Shown piece after piece: positions 42,098-50,506 of a stretch of 64,000 nt of DNA (positions within the stretch are counted from its first letter, which is position 1; every line of letters begins with the position of its first letter). Under the pieces are notes generated by a model. The model was not told the origin of the DNA, made no database searches, and saw only the letters and a program-made list of their open reading frames with translations. The stretch is from Slackia sp. (GTDB lineage: Bacteria; Actinomycetota; Coriobacteriia; Coriobacteriales; Eggerthellaceae). Position numbers and translations under genes: made by a program. The stretch is taken from NCBI GenBank assembly GCA_030527325.1, contig JAUNBA010000001.1, positions 1 through 64,000 of the forward strand. The letters run 5' to 3'.

Positions 42098-42515
42098 CGA
42101 GCAGGTAAACCTCCTCGGCTTCTACGACGGAGAAGCCTTCCTGTGCAAGTATGCGTTCGATCGAGGCATCCCCCACCTTCAGCACGCCGACGGCGCCGTC
42201 TCGATGCGGGAAGCAGTATCCGTATTCTATACCTCGGCCGCATTCGCCGAGGCGACGAAGCAATGCGGCAAGCGATCCCGGTTCGTCGGCCATACGCACG
42301 GCCAGGACGTCTACAACGTGCGCGCGATACCCTTTACGTGCGAGCATGGACGCCGCGCGCCGCGGCGTATCGCAAAAAATACGCGCAACGCCGAAGTCGG
42401 CGGTGTCGGCGATGAAGAGGGCATGCATGTCGATGCCGTCTTCAGAGAGATCGCGTGCGAGGTCGGAAAGACGTCCGTCCTCGTTTTCGAGCAAGACGGT
42501 CAACTGTTCTATCAT
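42090..42515 (-). CDS. Tandem ACT-domain protein (copy 2)
   Basis: A 141-residue protein with two ACT domains: LTVLLENEDGRLSDLARDLSEDGIDM at the N-terminus and VLAVRMADEPGSLAALLRRLGECGRGIEYGY in the second half. It is parallel to the copy at 37358 in length, fold and position beside a CoA ligase, but the sequences are well diverged. It starts 9 bp after paaK2 and overlaps dacA. Likely an amino-acid-sensing regulator of the pathway, from context. Confidence 0.84.
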   Translation of the reverse strand: MIEQLTVLLENEDGRLSDLARDLSEDGIDMHALFIADTADFGVARIFCDTPRRAASMLARKGYRAHVVDVLAVRMADEPGSLAALLRRLGECGRGIEYGYCFPHRDGAVGVLKVGDASIERILAQEGFSVVEAEEVYLLDE

Positions 42516-42524
42516 GGCGTCTCC

Positions 42525-43862
42525 TTAGTCCATTGCGGGCGCATGCGGCGCGCGGCGCGCGTTCGTTTCGCGCAAATCGACGATCCGCTGTGACTTCCCT
42601 TCGCTACGCTCGAGCGCCTTGGGCTCGACGATCTTGACATCGATGGCGATTTGCAAATTGCTCTTAAGCTCGGATTCGAGCCGTCGGCGAAGTCCTTCGA
42701 GACGGCGTATCTCGTCGAAGGGGAATTCGGGCGCGGTTTCGACGAGAAGCTCGGCTTTATCCATGCCGCCCTGTGTGGACAGCATGATCCGATAATGCGG
42801 AGCAACCTTGTCGCAGCCCATGATGACCTGCTCGATCTGGGACGGGAAGACGTTCACTCCCCTGATGATGAGCATGTCGTCGGTTCGCCCGACGATACGG
42901 TCGATTTTTCGATGCGTGCGTCCGCATGCGCAGGGTTCGTCGATGATGCGCGTCAAATCGCGGGTCCTATAGCGAATAAGCGGGCTGCATTCGCGCGTGA
43001 GCGTCGTGATCACAAGCTCGCCGTAGGATCCGTCCTCGACAGGCTCCAGCGTATCGGGATCGACGATTTCGACGAAGAATTGGTCTTCGGCCACATGAAG
43101 CCCGCATGCCTGATCGCATTCCATGGCAACGCCCGGTCCCATGATTTCCGACAAGCCGTACACGTCGCAATAGCGCACTCCGAGCTTGCGCCTGATTTCG
43201 TCTCGCATGCGCTCGGAGGCGGGCTCGGCGCCCAAGATGACCCCTGAGACATTGAAATCCTTCGCGGGGTCGTATCCCATCTCTATTGCGGTATCGGCGA
43301 TGAGCAAAGCGTAGGAGGGAGTCGCGCAAAGGATGTCGACGCCGAAATCGCGCATGAGCTGAATCTGCCGCTTCGTGTTGCCCGTGGAGGCGGGAACCAC
43401 CATGCATCCGGCGGCTTCTCCTCCCCTATGCGCGCCAAGGCCGCCGGTGAACAGTCCGTAGCCGTAGGAGACCTGCATGGTGGAAGAGGCGCCGCCGCCG
43501 ACCATGGCGATGCCGCGCGCGAAGCAATCTCCCCAGTTCTTCAAATCGCGCTCGGTGTAGCCGACCACGGTTGCCTGGCCGGTGGTTCCCGACGATGCGT
43601 GAATGCGCTTGACACGCGAGCGATCGACGGCGAACAGTCCGAAAGGATAGGCATCGCGCATATCCTGCTTCATGATAAAAGGAAATCGCTTGATATCGTT
43701 GAGCGATTCGATGCGATAAGGGTCGATGCCCGCTTCGTCGAATCGCTTTTTATAGAGGGGAACGTTCTCGTATGCGTGAACGACGCTCCAGCGCAATCGA
43801 TCGACCTGCAACGCTTCAAGCGATGCGCGGGACATGCATTCGATTTCCTCCTGATGATACAT
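42525..43862 (-). CDS. paaK: Phenylacetate-CoA ligase family protein (copy 2)
   Basis: A 445-residue acyl-CoA ligase with the same motif order as copy 1: ASSGTTGQATVVGYTERD, VSYGYGLFTGGLGAHRGGEAAG condensed, YGLSEIMGPGVAMECDQ, and GRTDDMLIIRGVNVFPSQIEQVI. It differs from copy 1 throughout, so the duplication is old. ATG 43862 is chosen because AAAGGA lies eight bases upstream; ATG 43892 has none. It is the first gene of the paaK2-to-gluQ run, with a candidate operator and -10 in the region upstream (43905-43928). Substrate probably an arylacetate. Confidence 0.9.
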   Translation of the reverse strand: MYHQEEIECMSRASLEALQVDRLRWSVVHAYENVPLYKKRFDEAGIDPYRIESLNDIKRFPFIMKQDMRDAYPFGLFAVDRSRVKRIHASSGTTGQATVVGYTERDLKNWGDCFARGIAMVGGGASSTMQVSYGYGLFTGGLGAHRGGEAAGCMVVPASTGNTKRQIQLMRDFGVDILCATPSYALLIADTAIEMGYDPAKDFNVSGVILGAEPASERMRDEIRRKLGVRYCDVYGLSEIMGPGVAMECDQACGLHVAEDQFFVEIVDPDTLEPVEDGSYGELVITTLTRECSPLIRYRTRDLTRIIDEPCACGRTHRKIDRIVGRTDDMLIIRGVNVFPSQIEQVIMGCDKVAPHYRIMLSTQGGMDKAELLVETAPEFPFDEIRRLEGLRRRLESELKSNLQIAIDVKIVEPKALERSEGKSQRIVDLRETNARRAPHAPAMD

Positions 43863-43904
43863 CGCGATATCCTTTCCCTTCGAGTCCGCCATGGAGCGAA
43901 CGCT

Positions 43905-43928
43905 TTTATACTCTACTTTACTAAAGTA
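43905..43928 (-). promoter_or_regulatory. Candidate promoter/operator of the paaK2-ior-paaK1 run
   Basis: A minus-strand -10 TATAAA (43905-43910) is preceded by a perfect palindrome TACTTTA-C-TAAAGTA (43914-43928). The palindrome sits where the -35/-10 spacer would be, which suits a repressor. No good -35 is seen. Confidence 0.5.
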
Positions 43929-43954
43929 CTTTTTGGAAGGGCGATTTCGATAAA

Positions 43955-43993
43955 GATCGCCTTATGCGGCATGCTGAGACGCATAAGGCGATC
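43955..43993 (-). terminator. Terminator between the phosphatidyltransferase and paaK2
   Basis: Perfect 14-base arms GATCGCCTTATGCG (43955-43968) and CGCATAAGGCGATC (43980-43993) with an 11-base loop. On the minus strand the stem is followed by TTTATC. It ends the phosphatidyltransferase mRNA and isolates the paaK2 promoter. Confidence 0.75.
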
Positions 43994-44015
43994 AGCGATT
44001 CAGGAATGCAGGGCG

Positions 44016-44636
44016 TTACGCCGTATGCGTGTCGTTTCCGCTCAGCGCTTCGATTCCCTTGCGGACATATATGACGGTAGTGACCAGGGCGAGCGCCAGG
44101 CCGCCATAGACGAACCAAATACCCCAGGAAACATCGAGTCCGTTGAAGCCCGGAAGCCATGCGATATCGCATATGCCGAGACCGGGAATGAGCGGGAGAT
44201 TCAGAAGCAATCCGGCGAATCCGACGAACAGCAGCGTCGTGGCGACTTTGCCCATAAAGACGACTGCCACGCGTTTTTTGCGCTTGAGCAAGAAAGCGCC
44301 GCCGGCAAGCAGAAGTGCGTCGCGAACCACCACGACGACGATAATCCACAAAGGCAGGCGCCCTACCAGCAGCAAACCGACGACGCCGGCGATCATGAGA
44401 ATGCGGTCGACTGCGGGATCGAGCAGCTGCCCGAGGCGCGATACGGTATGGGTGCGACGAGCCAGCTGGCCGTCGACGAAATCGGTCGACGCGGCCAAGG
44501 CGAAAAGGAATGCAGCCAAAACATCGTGCCCGTCGAGCAGGAGAACCAGATACGCGGGCACCATGCACAGGCGTATGAACGACACGACATTCGCGAGCGT
44601 GAATATTCTGCTAGTGACTTCTTCCCTATTCGTCAT
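44016..44636 (-). CDS. CDP-alcohol phosphatidyltransferase (PgsA-like)
   Basis: A 206-residue membrane enzyme with several hydrophobic segments. The family signature D-G-x2-A-R-x8-G-x3-D-x3-D is seen in STDFVDGQLARRTHTVSRLGQLLDPAVD. It starts with the usual TLANVVSFIRLCMVPAYL of phosphatidylglycerophosphate synthases. It probably makes phosphatidylglycerophosphate or cardiolipin from CDP-diacylglycerol. ATG 44636 has AAAGAG upstream; the extra 25 residues from 44711 are unsupported. It sits alone between the hydrogenase operon and the paaK run. Confidence 0.87.
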   Translation of the reverse strand: MTNREEVTSRIFTLANVVSFIRLCMVPAYLVLLLDGHDVLAAFLFALAASTDFVDGQLARRTHTVSRLGQLLDPAVDRILMIAGVVGLLLVGRLPLWIIVVVVVRDALLLAGGAFLLKRKKRVAVVFMGKVATTLLFVGFAGLLLNLPLIPGLGICDIAWLPGFNGLDVSWGIWFVYGGLALALVTTVIYVRKGIEALSGNDTHTA

Positions 44637-44781
44637 GAGAACTCTTTCGTGTCGAATCGTGCCCCTTGCCGCTGCATGATAGCGGCATTCGATTGTATCA
44701 GGGTTTCGCATATCCCACGCCGATCGTGCTTCATATTCGCCATACCGTCACGGAGCCGTTGCGAAATCGCAAGCATTACGT

Positions 44782-44809
44782 AAAACCCCCCTTCGGCGTA
44801 ATGGGTTTT
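44782..44809 (-). terminator. Possible terminator after the hydrogenase operon
   Basis: AAAACCC (44782-44788) and GGGTTTT (44803-44809) are exact inverted copies around a 14-base loop, with T-rich flanks on both strands. It lies 114 bp beyond the echF stop, on its downstream side. The gap also has a very GC-rich stretch with a second stem, CGCCCCG/CGGGGCG. Confidence 0.45.
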
Positions 44810-44922
44810 GGCGCGGCGGCGCGGGCCCCGCGCCCCACGACCGCCCCGAAGGTCTCTTGGCCCGGGGCGTTCGTCGTGCGCGGCATATGCGATTCGATAG
44901 GGTATCGTTTTTCGTCCGCTTC

Positions 44923-45291
44923 CTATGCGTCCGAGGCATCGGAAGGTCGAGCGGACGGTTTTTTAAGCGTGTCGACGCTTTTTTCAGCTGCAGGAGCAGG
45001 GTAGTTCGAATCCATGCGAAGCGATGTCTTAGGACAGTCGCGCACGCACGTTCCGCATTGCACGCATTTGAACCGATCGATAGACCACGACCCGTCTTTC
45101 TTGTCGACCGTAATGGCATCGGTCGGGCATCGTTTCGCGCAAATGCTGCAGAGAATGCACGCGTCGATATCGTTGACGACCTGCCCTTTCAGGCCTTTGG
45201 GTTGAAAACGTGTCTGCTCGGGATACAGGATGGTCTCCGGTTTCCCGAACAAAGAACGCAGGGTCATCTTCCCCAATTTGAAATTGCCCAC
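44923..45291 (-). CDS. echF: Ech-type hydrogenase ferredoxin-like subunit (EchF)
   Basis: A 122-residue polyferredoxin with two [4Fe-4S] motifs, CILCSICAKRCP and CVQCGTCVRDCP, in NuoI/EchF fashion. It passes electrons from ferredoxin to the small subunit EchC. The C-terminal 30 residues (KSVDTLKKPSARPSDASDA) are a charged extension. It is the last gene of the minus-strand hydrogenase operon, 6 bp after echE. The name is by homology to the Ech order. Confidence 0.88.
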   Translation of the reverse strand: MGNFKLGKMTLRSLFGKPETILYPEQTRFQPKGLKGQVVNDIDACILCSICAKRCPTDAITVDKKDGSWSIDRFKCVQCGTCVRDCPKTSLRMDSNYPAPAAEKSVDTLKKPSARPSDASDA

Positions 45292-45297
45292 GGCGTC

Positions 45298-46386
45298 CTA
45301 CCTTTCAGAGCAGCTGATACACGGATCGATGGTGAGGATGACCATCGGCACGTCGGCCAGATCGCACCCTTCGAGAGCTTTCACCATGCCTGCAAGGTTT
45401 TGGCTGGTTGGAGTGCGCATACGCATGCGATCGAGGTTCTTGCTGCCGTTGCCGCGCGCGTAATAATAGCATTCGCCGCGCGGCTGCTCCAAAACGCAGG
45501 AAGCCTGCGAGCCCGCAGGAGGCGTGAGCTTGCTTTTCTCGCCGATGCCGTCATGCGGCATTTTGCCGGCAAGCTCTTTGATGATGGCGATCGATTGATT
45601 CACTTCGAGCGCGCGCACCTTGCAACGTGCATAGCAATCCCCCTCCGTCGCCACAATGGGTTCGAAGCCCTCGAGGTCGCCATAAGCCCCCGATCCGAGC
45701 ATGCGGCAATCGTATGCCGCGCCGGACGCTCGCCCGAAAGGACCCACCATGCAAAGCTCTTCCGCCTGTCGTCGACTGAGATAGCCCACCCCCACCAGGC
45801 GGCTTTTCACGGAAGAGTCCTCGAGGAAGGTATCGACGATTTCCTTGTAATCCGACTCGATGCTATCGAGCTTGTCAATGATCGCCTTCATCATGATGTC
45901 ATCGATATCGCGATTGACGCCGCCGATGCAAACGGCCGAAAGAATGACGCGTCCTCCTGTGGTTGCTTCGAAAATATCGAGCACGCGCTCACGCAATCGC
46001 CAGCAATGCATGAACAGGCTTTCGAACCCGAATGCGTCCGCGGCAAGACCCATCCACAGCAAATGGGAATGAATGCGGGACAACTCATGCAGGATAACGC
46101 GAATGAACTGCGCGCGCTTGGGAACCTCGACGCCCATGAGCGATTCGACCGTCTCCGCATAGCCGAGCGAATGACCGAAGCTGCAAATGCCGCAAATGCG
46201 CTCGGCCACGTAAATGAATTGATGTATGTCGCGCGTTTCGACAAGTTTCTCGAGTCCTCGATGGATGAACCCGATCTGAGGAATGGCCTCGATGACGCGC
46301 TCGTCTTCGACAACCAAATCGAGATGGAGCGGCTCGGGAAGCACCGGATGCTGCGGACCGAAAGGTATGACCGTTGCTTTGCCCAT
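45298..46386 (-). CDS. echE: Ech-type [NiFe]-hydrogenase large subunit (EchE)
   Basis: A 362-residue catalytic subunit. The nickel ligands are in RICGICSFGHS near the N-terminus and DPCISCSER at the C-terminus, both complete CxxC pairs. The protein ends four residues after the last Cys, so there is little or no C-terminal peptide for a protease to remove, as in several group 4 enzymes. ATG 46386 with GGCGGAG upstream is the start. The frame open to 46623 is translated antisense repeat sequence (arginine-rich) and is rejected. It overlaps no gene and lies 1 bp from echD. Confidence 0.93.
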   Translation of the reverse strand: MGKATVIPFGPQHPVLPEPLHLDLVVEDERVIEAIPQIGFIHRGLEKLVETRDIHQFIYVAERICGICSFGHSLGYAETVESLMGVEVPKRAQFIRVILHELSRIHSHLLWMGLAADAFGFESLFMHCWRLRERVLDIFEATTGGRVILSAVCIGGVNRDIDDIMMKAIIDKLDSIESDYKEIVDTFLEDSSVKSRLVGVGYLSRRQAEELCMVGPFGRASGAAYDCRMLGSGAYGDLEGFEPIVATEGDCYARCKVRALEVNQSIAIIKELAGKMPHDGIGEKSKLTPPAGSQASCVLEQPRGECYYYARGNGSKNLDRMRMRTPTSQNLAGMVKALEGCDLADVPMVILTIDPCISCSER

Positions 46387-46387
46387 G

Positions 46388-47044
46388 CTATTCTCCGCCT
46401 TTCTTCGCGGCCGCATCTCGCGCCGCCTTCGCCTCCATGGCCGCCCGCACCTTGGCGGCCTTCTCCGGGTCCATGCCGGCGAGCTTTCTCTCGAGCTCGT
46501 CATGCTTTGCGCTCTCGGCAGCCGCCTTCTCCCGCGCCGCCTTCGCCTCCATGGCCGCCCGCACCTTGGCGGCCTTCTCCGGGTCCATGCCGGCGAGCTT
46601 GGCTTCGAGGTCGGCGTCGGCACCGCGTGCGGCCTTCGCCGCTTTCGCCGCGGCGATCTTGGCCGCCTTTTCCCGCGCCGCTTTTTGGGCAGGCGAAATG
46701 ACGGTCATGGGCTTGTCGACGGCCACCTTGTAGAAATTGCCCGCGAAGTCAATCGCTATATCGGCGATACGCAGGCCGAACAGATCGTGCGCTTCGTTTT
46801 CGAATGGAAAAGCGGCCAAGTAGAAACCCGTGATCGATGGAACGGTTTCAACGTCCGCATCGATGCCGCAGATGGTGTAGTTTTCCAGGCGATCGCCTTT
46901 CATGAAAGAGTACAAAGCGTCGATGCCCTGCTCCGTATTGACGCACAGCATCTGAACGAAACGGTAGCCGTCACTTCGCTTCCGCTCGGCAAGCGCCAGC
47001 AAATCGTCTGTCTGGATGGTGTCGAATGAGGAATGCAATGCCAT
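46388..47044 (-). CDS. echD: Ech-type hydrogenase 30-kDa-like subunit (EchD) with Ala/Lys-rich repeat tail
   Basis: A 218-residue protein. Residues 1-115 match the NuoC/EchD domain (FYLAAFPFENEAHDLFGLRIADI). Residues about 120-218 are an extension of Ala, Lys and Glu, probably a long helix. It carries two exact copies of KLAGMDPEKAAKVRAAMEA and neighbours (residues 149-171 and 187-209). The DNA repeats are identical over 68 bp (46533-46600 and 46419-46486), 114 bp apart. The core domain links the EchC and EchE subunits. The tail's role is unknown. Confidence 0.88.
   Translation of the reverse strand: MALHSSFDTIQTDDLLALAERKRSDGYRFVQMLCVNTEQGIDALYSFMKGDRLENYTICGIDADVETVPSITGFYLAAFPFENEAHDLFGLRIADIAIDFAGNFYKVAVDKPMTVISPAQKAAREKAAKIAAAKAAKAARGADADLEAKLAGMDPEKAAKVRAAMEAKAAREKAAAESAKHDELERKLAGMDPEKAAKVRAAMEAKAARDAAAKKGGE
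46419..46600 (-). repeat. Two identical 68-bp direct repeats in echD
   Basis: Copies at 46419-46486 and 46533-46600 are identical at the DNA level, separated by 46 bp (period 114 bp, 38 codons). They encode the repeated Ala/Lys-rich helix of EchD. Perfect identity including third codon positions points to a recent duplication or gene conversion. Confidence 0.95.
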
Positions 47045-47047
47045 GGC

Positions 47048-47494
47048 CTACCTTCCTTTCTTTCTCGAAGCCGCAAGCTTCTTCGATTTTTCTTCGAGGA
47101 TGGCAAGGCCCTGGACGACGCCGTCGATGATGGCTTCGGGCCGCACCGCGCATCCAGGTACGTAGACATCGACGGGAATGGCCTCGTCTACGCCCCCGAT
47201 GATGTTGTAGCAATCATGGAAAATGCCCGCCGAGCACGCGCAGATTCCACACGCCACGACGACTTTCGGTTCGAGCATCTGATCGTAGATCTCTTTGACC
47301 ACATCGATATTCTGCTCATTGACCGAGCCGGTGACCAGGAAGATATCGGCATGCTTGGGATTGCCCGTATTGATAATGCCGAACCGCTCGACGTCGTAAA
47401 GGGGCGTCAACGCGGCAAGCACCTCGATGTCGCAGCCGTTGCAGCTGCTGCCATCGTAATGGATGACCCAGGGCGATTTGGAAACACTGCTCAT
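47048..47494 (-). CDS. echC: Ech-type hydrogenase small subunit (EchC)
   Basis: A 148-residue NuoB-like protein with the proximal [4Fe-4S] ligands SSCNGCDIEV, VACGICACSAGIF and VYVPGCAVRPE. It accepts electrons from EchF and hands them to the nickel site in EchE. It starts at ATG 47494 and follows the membrane subunit after 9 bp. Length is typical for this family. Confidence 0.92.
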   Translation of the reverse strand: MSSVSKSPWVIHYDGSSCNGCDIEVLAALTPLYDVERFGIINTGNPKHADIFLVTGSVNEQNIDVVKEIYDQMLEPKVVVACGICACSAGIFHDCYNIIGGVDEAIPVDVYVPGCAVRPEAIIDGVVQGLAILEEKSKKLAASRKKGR

Positions 47495-47503
47495 GATTGG
47501 CTC

Positions 47504-50365
47504 CTACATGAAGACGATATAAAGCACGAGACCTAAGATGTTGACGAATCCCGCGACGAGAGAAACGATCCAGGCCCACTTCAGGCAGGCTTGCCACTTC
47601 ACACGTGCGAAATTGTTGTCGATCCATATCTCGAAGAGATAGACAAGAACGGCCGCTATCGCGCCGAGCACGACGGACACCGGCTCAGAGCAGATGAAGA
47701 ACATCGCAATCCATGCCATGAACAGCACGTTCTCGCACCAATGCATGACTTCCACTTTGGCGAGGGTGCGCCCCGACATCTCCGTGGTCACGCCTTTGAC
47801 CAGCTCTTGATGCGCATGGTGCGAATACGAAAGGTCGAACGGCGACTTGCGCAGTTTGATGGTCAACACGAACAGCAATCCGATGAAAATCGGCCATGCG
47901 GCGACGATCATCGGGAGTTCGCTTTGAAAAAGCCCGGCCACGTCGAACGTTCCCACGGCAAGCATCATACCGATCGCGACGAATAAAATCATAGGCTCAT
48001 ACGACATGACCTGCAGAATCTCGCGATCCGCGCCGATTTCGGCATAAGTCGACCGGGACGAATAGGCGGCCAGAACGAAGAACAAAGCAGACAGCGTCAC
48101 CAAGAATACGCACATCAGGAAATTTCCGCCGCCGAAAAACACGCCGCCGGCGATCAGCGTGAAGACGAGCGCCATGGTGACGTAGGTTCCTTCCACCGTA
48201 TTGACGCTCGCATCGTCTTTGGCGATGAGCTTGCGCACGTCATAGTACGGCTGCAGCAACGGCGGGCCGACGCGACCTTGCATGCGGGCGCTTACGATGC
48301 GGTCGACGCCCGCCAAAAGGCATCCAAGAACGGGGCCGATGACGAGAAAGGCGACGATGCCGGCCAGCGTGGCGAAGGCGCTTTCATGAAGCGAAACGGC
48401 TTGAATGTAAAGGGACAGCGAGGCGGCATCGACCGAGGCGCCCGTAAAAACGCTTGCGACAATGCCGACGACAAGCACGGCGGCCGTGATGGCGGTTGCG
48501 GGCTTATCGAGGCGCTTTTCGCCGAAAATGCCCTCGAGATACCAGTTGCGGGAAGTCGCCTCGCGAGCCTGTCCGAACGAGCCTTTGAAAGTCCTCTTCG
48601 AGGAGTCGACGGTGATGCCTGCCATGTAAACGGGAACGATGTTCTTTTTCGCCTTGCCGAGCGTGCCGAAAATCACCGCCACGATGAATGCGGAAACGAT
48701 GCCCATGATCGCCATGTTATCGAATCCGATGACAGGCGCCGCCGCACCGTACACGCCCGCAAGATACGGTTCGACGGACGAAGACGAAATGAACGGCATG
48801 CCGATACAGCAGGCCACGGCCAAAGCGGCCATGAGCGCGATCGCCGTCCATTCCGCCCTGCTGACCTTGACCTCTTCGCTCGGGCGATGGGCGGCGATGC
48901 CGGCGAGCTTGCCGAGCCATTTGCCCCAGAACATGAACGTTGCGGCGCTACCGAAGGCCAAAAGCACCAGCAAGACGACATGACCAGTAGCGGCGAACGA
49001 CGAAAGCGCCGCCCATTTGGAGACCAACATGCCGAACGGGGCTATGAACATGACCATGATACCGAGCATCATGAAGCGCGCCAGACGAGGCATACGCTCG
49101 AAGAGCTCGTCCATATCCTCGATATCGCGGCTGCCGATGCGATGCTCGGCGGTGCCGACGCAAAGGAACAGCAGGCTTTTGGCCACGGCGTGGAAAATGA
49201 CCAAGAAGATCGCAGCCCATATGGCCTCAGGCGTGCCCACGCCCGCGCATGCCGTGATCAAGCCGAGATTGGCGATCGTCGAATATGCGAGAACGCGCTT
49301 GGCATTGCTTTGAGAAATCGCCAGAAACGAGCTGAACAAAAACGTCAGGCCGCCGACGAGCACGACCATGCCCGACGCGATCGGGAAGACCAGGAACAAA
49401 GGAGAAAGCTTGATCAGCAGAAAAACGCCTGCTTTCACCATGGTGGACGAATGCAGCAGCGCACTGGTCGGCGTCGGGGCCACCATGGCGCCGAGAAGCC
49501 AGGTGTGAAACGGCATCTGCGCGGCTTTGGTCATGCCGGCAAATGCGAGCAATACGATGGGAACGGCGAAAAGACCCGCGGCGGCGGTGTCTGCGGACAA
49601 GGCGCCCGCCATCAAGAATTCGCTGAACACCAGCGGCAATCCGTTCACGGCAGCGAGCACGATGGCCGCCTGGAATGCGATACCGCCGAGCATATTCATG
49701 ACTATCTGGCGAAATGCATTGTCGATGGCTTCGCCGGTTTTCGTGAATCCTATGAGGAGGAACGAGCACAGCGTGGTCACTTCCCAAGCCGCATAGATCA
49801 AAAGCATGTTGTCCGAGAAAACGATTGTGAACATGGCGCCGAGAAAGACGAACATAAGCGCGAAAAACACCGGGCGGCGATCCTTGCAATCGGCATGATA
49901 GCGTTGGAAATCTTTCATATAGCCCAGGGCGTAGACGCAAATGCCCGACCCCACGATGCCGATGATAAGCACCATGATGACGGTGAGCTCGTCGATGCGT
50001 ATCTGCGTCGAAAAGGCATGACCGTCCAAAAGCGACGTTTCAAGCCATATCGCAATGACGATCTGCACGATGGCCAACGAGGCGGCGAGCATTCGTTTGT
50101 AGCGAATCGCATACGCAAGAATGCAGGCCCCTATAGCGATTTCCACGAAGAAGCAAGCGAGGCCGAGCGGATTCGCGCACGAATCGGGCAAGGCGATGTA
50201 CGTCGCCCCCTCTTTGAGATAGACCGCCGCGAATGCAATCGATAGCACGCCGATGCAGACGGCCGATATCACGGTAATCGCATCGCGCGCTCTGTCCGCA
50301 CGCGCTATGAGCATAAGTAGCGCGGCGAGGCAAGGCACACCCACCAAGGAAACGATCAACTCCAT
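47504..50365 (-). CDS. echAB: Fused Ech-type hydrogenase membrane subunits (EchA plus EchB)
   Basis: A 953-residue membrane protein in one uninterrupted frame. Residues about 1-620 form an antiporter-like (NuoL/EchA) domain, with MTKAAQMPFHTWLLGAMVAPTPTSALLHSSTMVKAG, condensed, as its key loop. Residues about 660-953 are a NuoH/EchB-like subunit, with ARMQGRVGPPLLQPYYDVRKL and EIGADREILQVMSYEP. A soluble linker of about 35 residues joins them (near residue 585-620). The complex couples ferredoxin-dependent H2 formation to ion translocation. ATG 50365 is preceded by AAGGAGGAGCG; the TTG at 50395 lies in the terminator stem region. Confidence 0.9.
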   Translation of the reverse strand: MELIVSLVGVPCLAALLMLIARADRARDAITVISAVCIGVLSIAFAAVYLKEGATYIALPDSCANPLGLACFFVEIAIGACILAYAIRYKRMLAASLAIVQIVIAIWLETSLLDGHAFSTQIRIDELTVIMVLIIGIVGSGICVYALGYMKDFQRYHADCKDRRPVFFALMFVFLGAMFTIVFSDNMLLIYAAWEVTTLCSFLLIGFTKTGEAIDNAFRQIVMNMLGGIAFQAAIVLAAVNGLPLVFSEFLMAGALSADTAAAGLFAVPIVLLAFAGMTKAAQMPFHTWLLGAMVAPTPTSALLHSSTMVKAGVFLLIKLSPLFLVFPIASGMVVLVGGLTFLFSSFLAISQSNAKRVLAYSTIANLGLITACAGVGTPEAIWAAIFLVIFHAVAKSLLFLCVGTAEHRIGSRDIEDMDELFERMPRLARFMMLGIMVMFIAPFGMLVSKWAALSSFAATGHVVLLVLLAFGSAATFMFWGKWLGKLAGIAAHRPSEEVKVSRAEWTAIALMAALAVACCIGMPFISSSSVEPYLAGVYGAAAPVIGFDNMAIMGIVSAFIVAVIFGTLGKAKKNIVPVYMAGITVDSSKRTFKGSFGQAREATSRNWYLEGIFGEKRLDKPATAITAAVLVVGIVASVFTGASVDAASLSLYIQAVSLHESAFATLAGIVAFLVIGPVLGCLLAGVDRIVSARMQGRVGPPLLQPYYDVRKLIAKDDASVNTVEGTYVTMALVFTLIAGGVFFGGGNFLMCVFLVTLSALFFVLAAYSSRSTYAEIGADREILQVMSYEPMILFVAIGMMLAVGTFDVAGLFQSELPMIVAAWPIFIGLLFVLTIKLRKSPFDLSYSHHAHQELVKGVTTEMSGRTLAKVEVMHWCENVLFMAWIAMFFICSEPVSVVLGAIAAVLVYLFEIWIDNNFARVKWQACLKWAWIVSLVAGFVNILGLVLYIVFM

Positions 50366-50388
50366 CGCTCCTCCTTCGTATGGTCGAG

Positions 50389-50417
50389 CAAACAAAAGCG
50401 GCGAGTGAGCTCGCCGC
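50389..50417 (-). terminator. Intrinsic terminator after the thioesterase gene
   Basis: On the minus strand, GCGGCGAG and CTCGCCGC (50398-50405 and 50410-50417) form an 8-bp stem with a four-base loop, followed by TTTTGTTT. It ends the thioesterase mRNA just upstream of the hydrogenase operon start. Confidence 0.8.
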
Positions 50418-50506
50418 CTTGCACTCTATCAGAGCGAAGCATGAAAGGGGAAAATGCCGGCAAATTGATTGCGTTTCGCGACTGCCCGTTCGGTGAACGG
50501 GGCGCA

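Noticed and set aside
46387..46623. N-terminal extension of EchE
   Set aside because: It is arginine-rich and read from the echD repeat in another frame. The normal start is at 46386 with a ribosome-binding site.
44857..46701. 614-residue plus-strand frame opposite the hydrogenase genes
   Set aside because: It is antisense to echF and echE, which have complete metal motifs. Its translation is Arg/His rich with no domain.
48278..50245. 655-residue plus-strand frame opposite echAB
   Set aside because: Antisense shadow of a GC-rich membrane protein gene, dominated by His, Arg and Asp.
50366..50395. TTG start for the fused hydrogenase subunit
   Set aside because: It lies at the T tract of the thioesterase terminator. 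ATG 50365 has a strong site.
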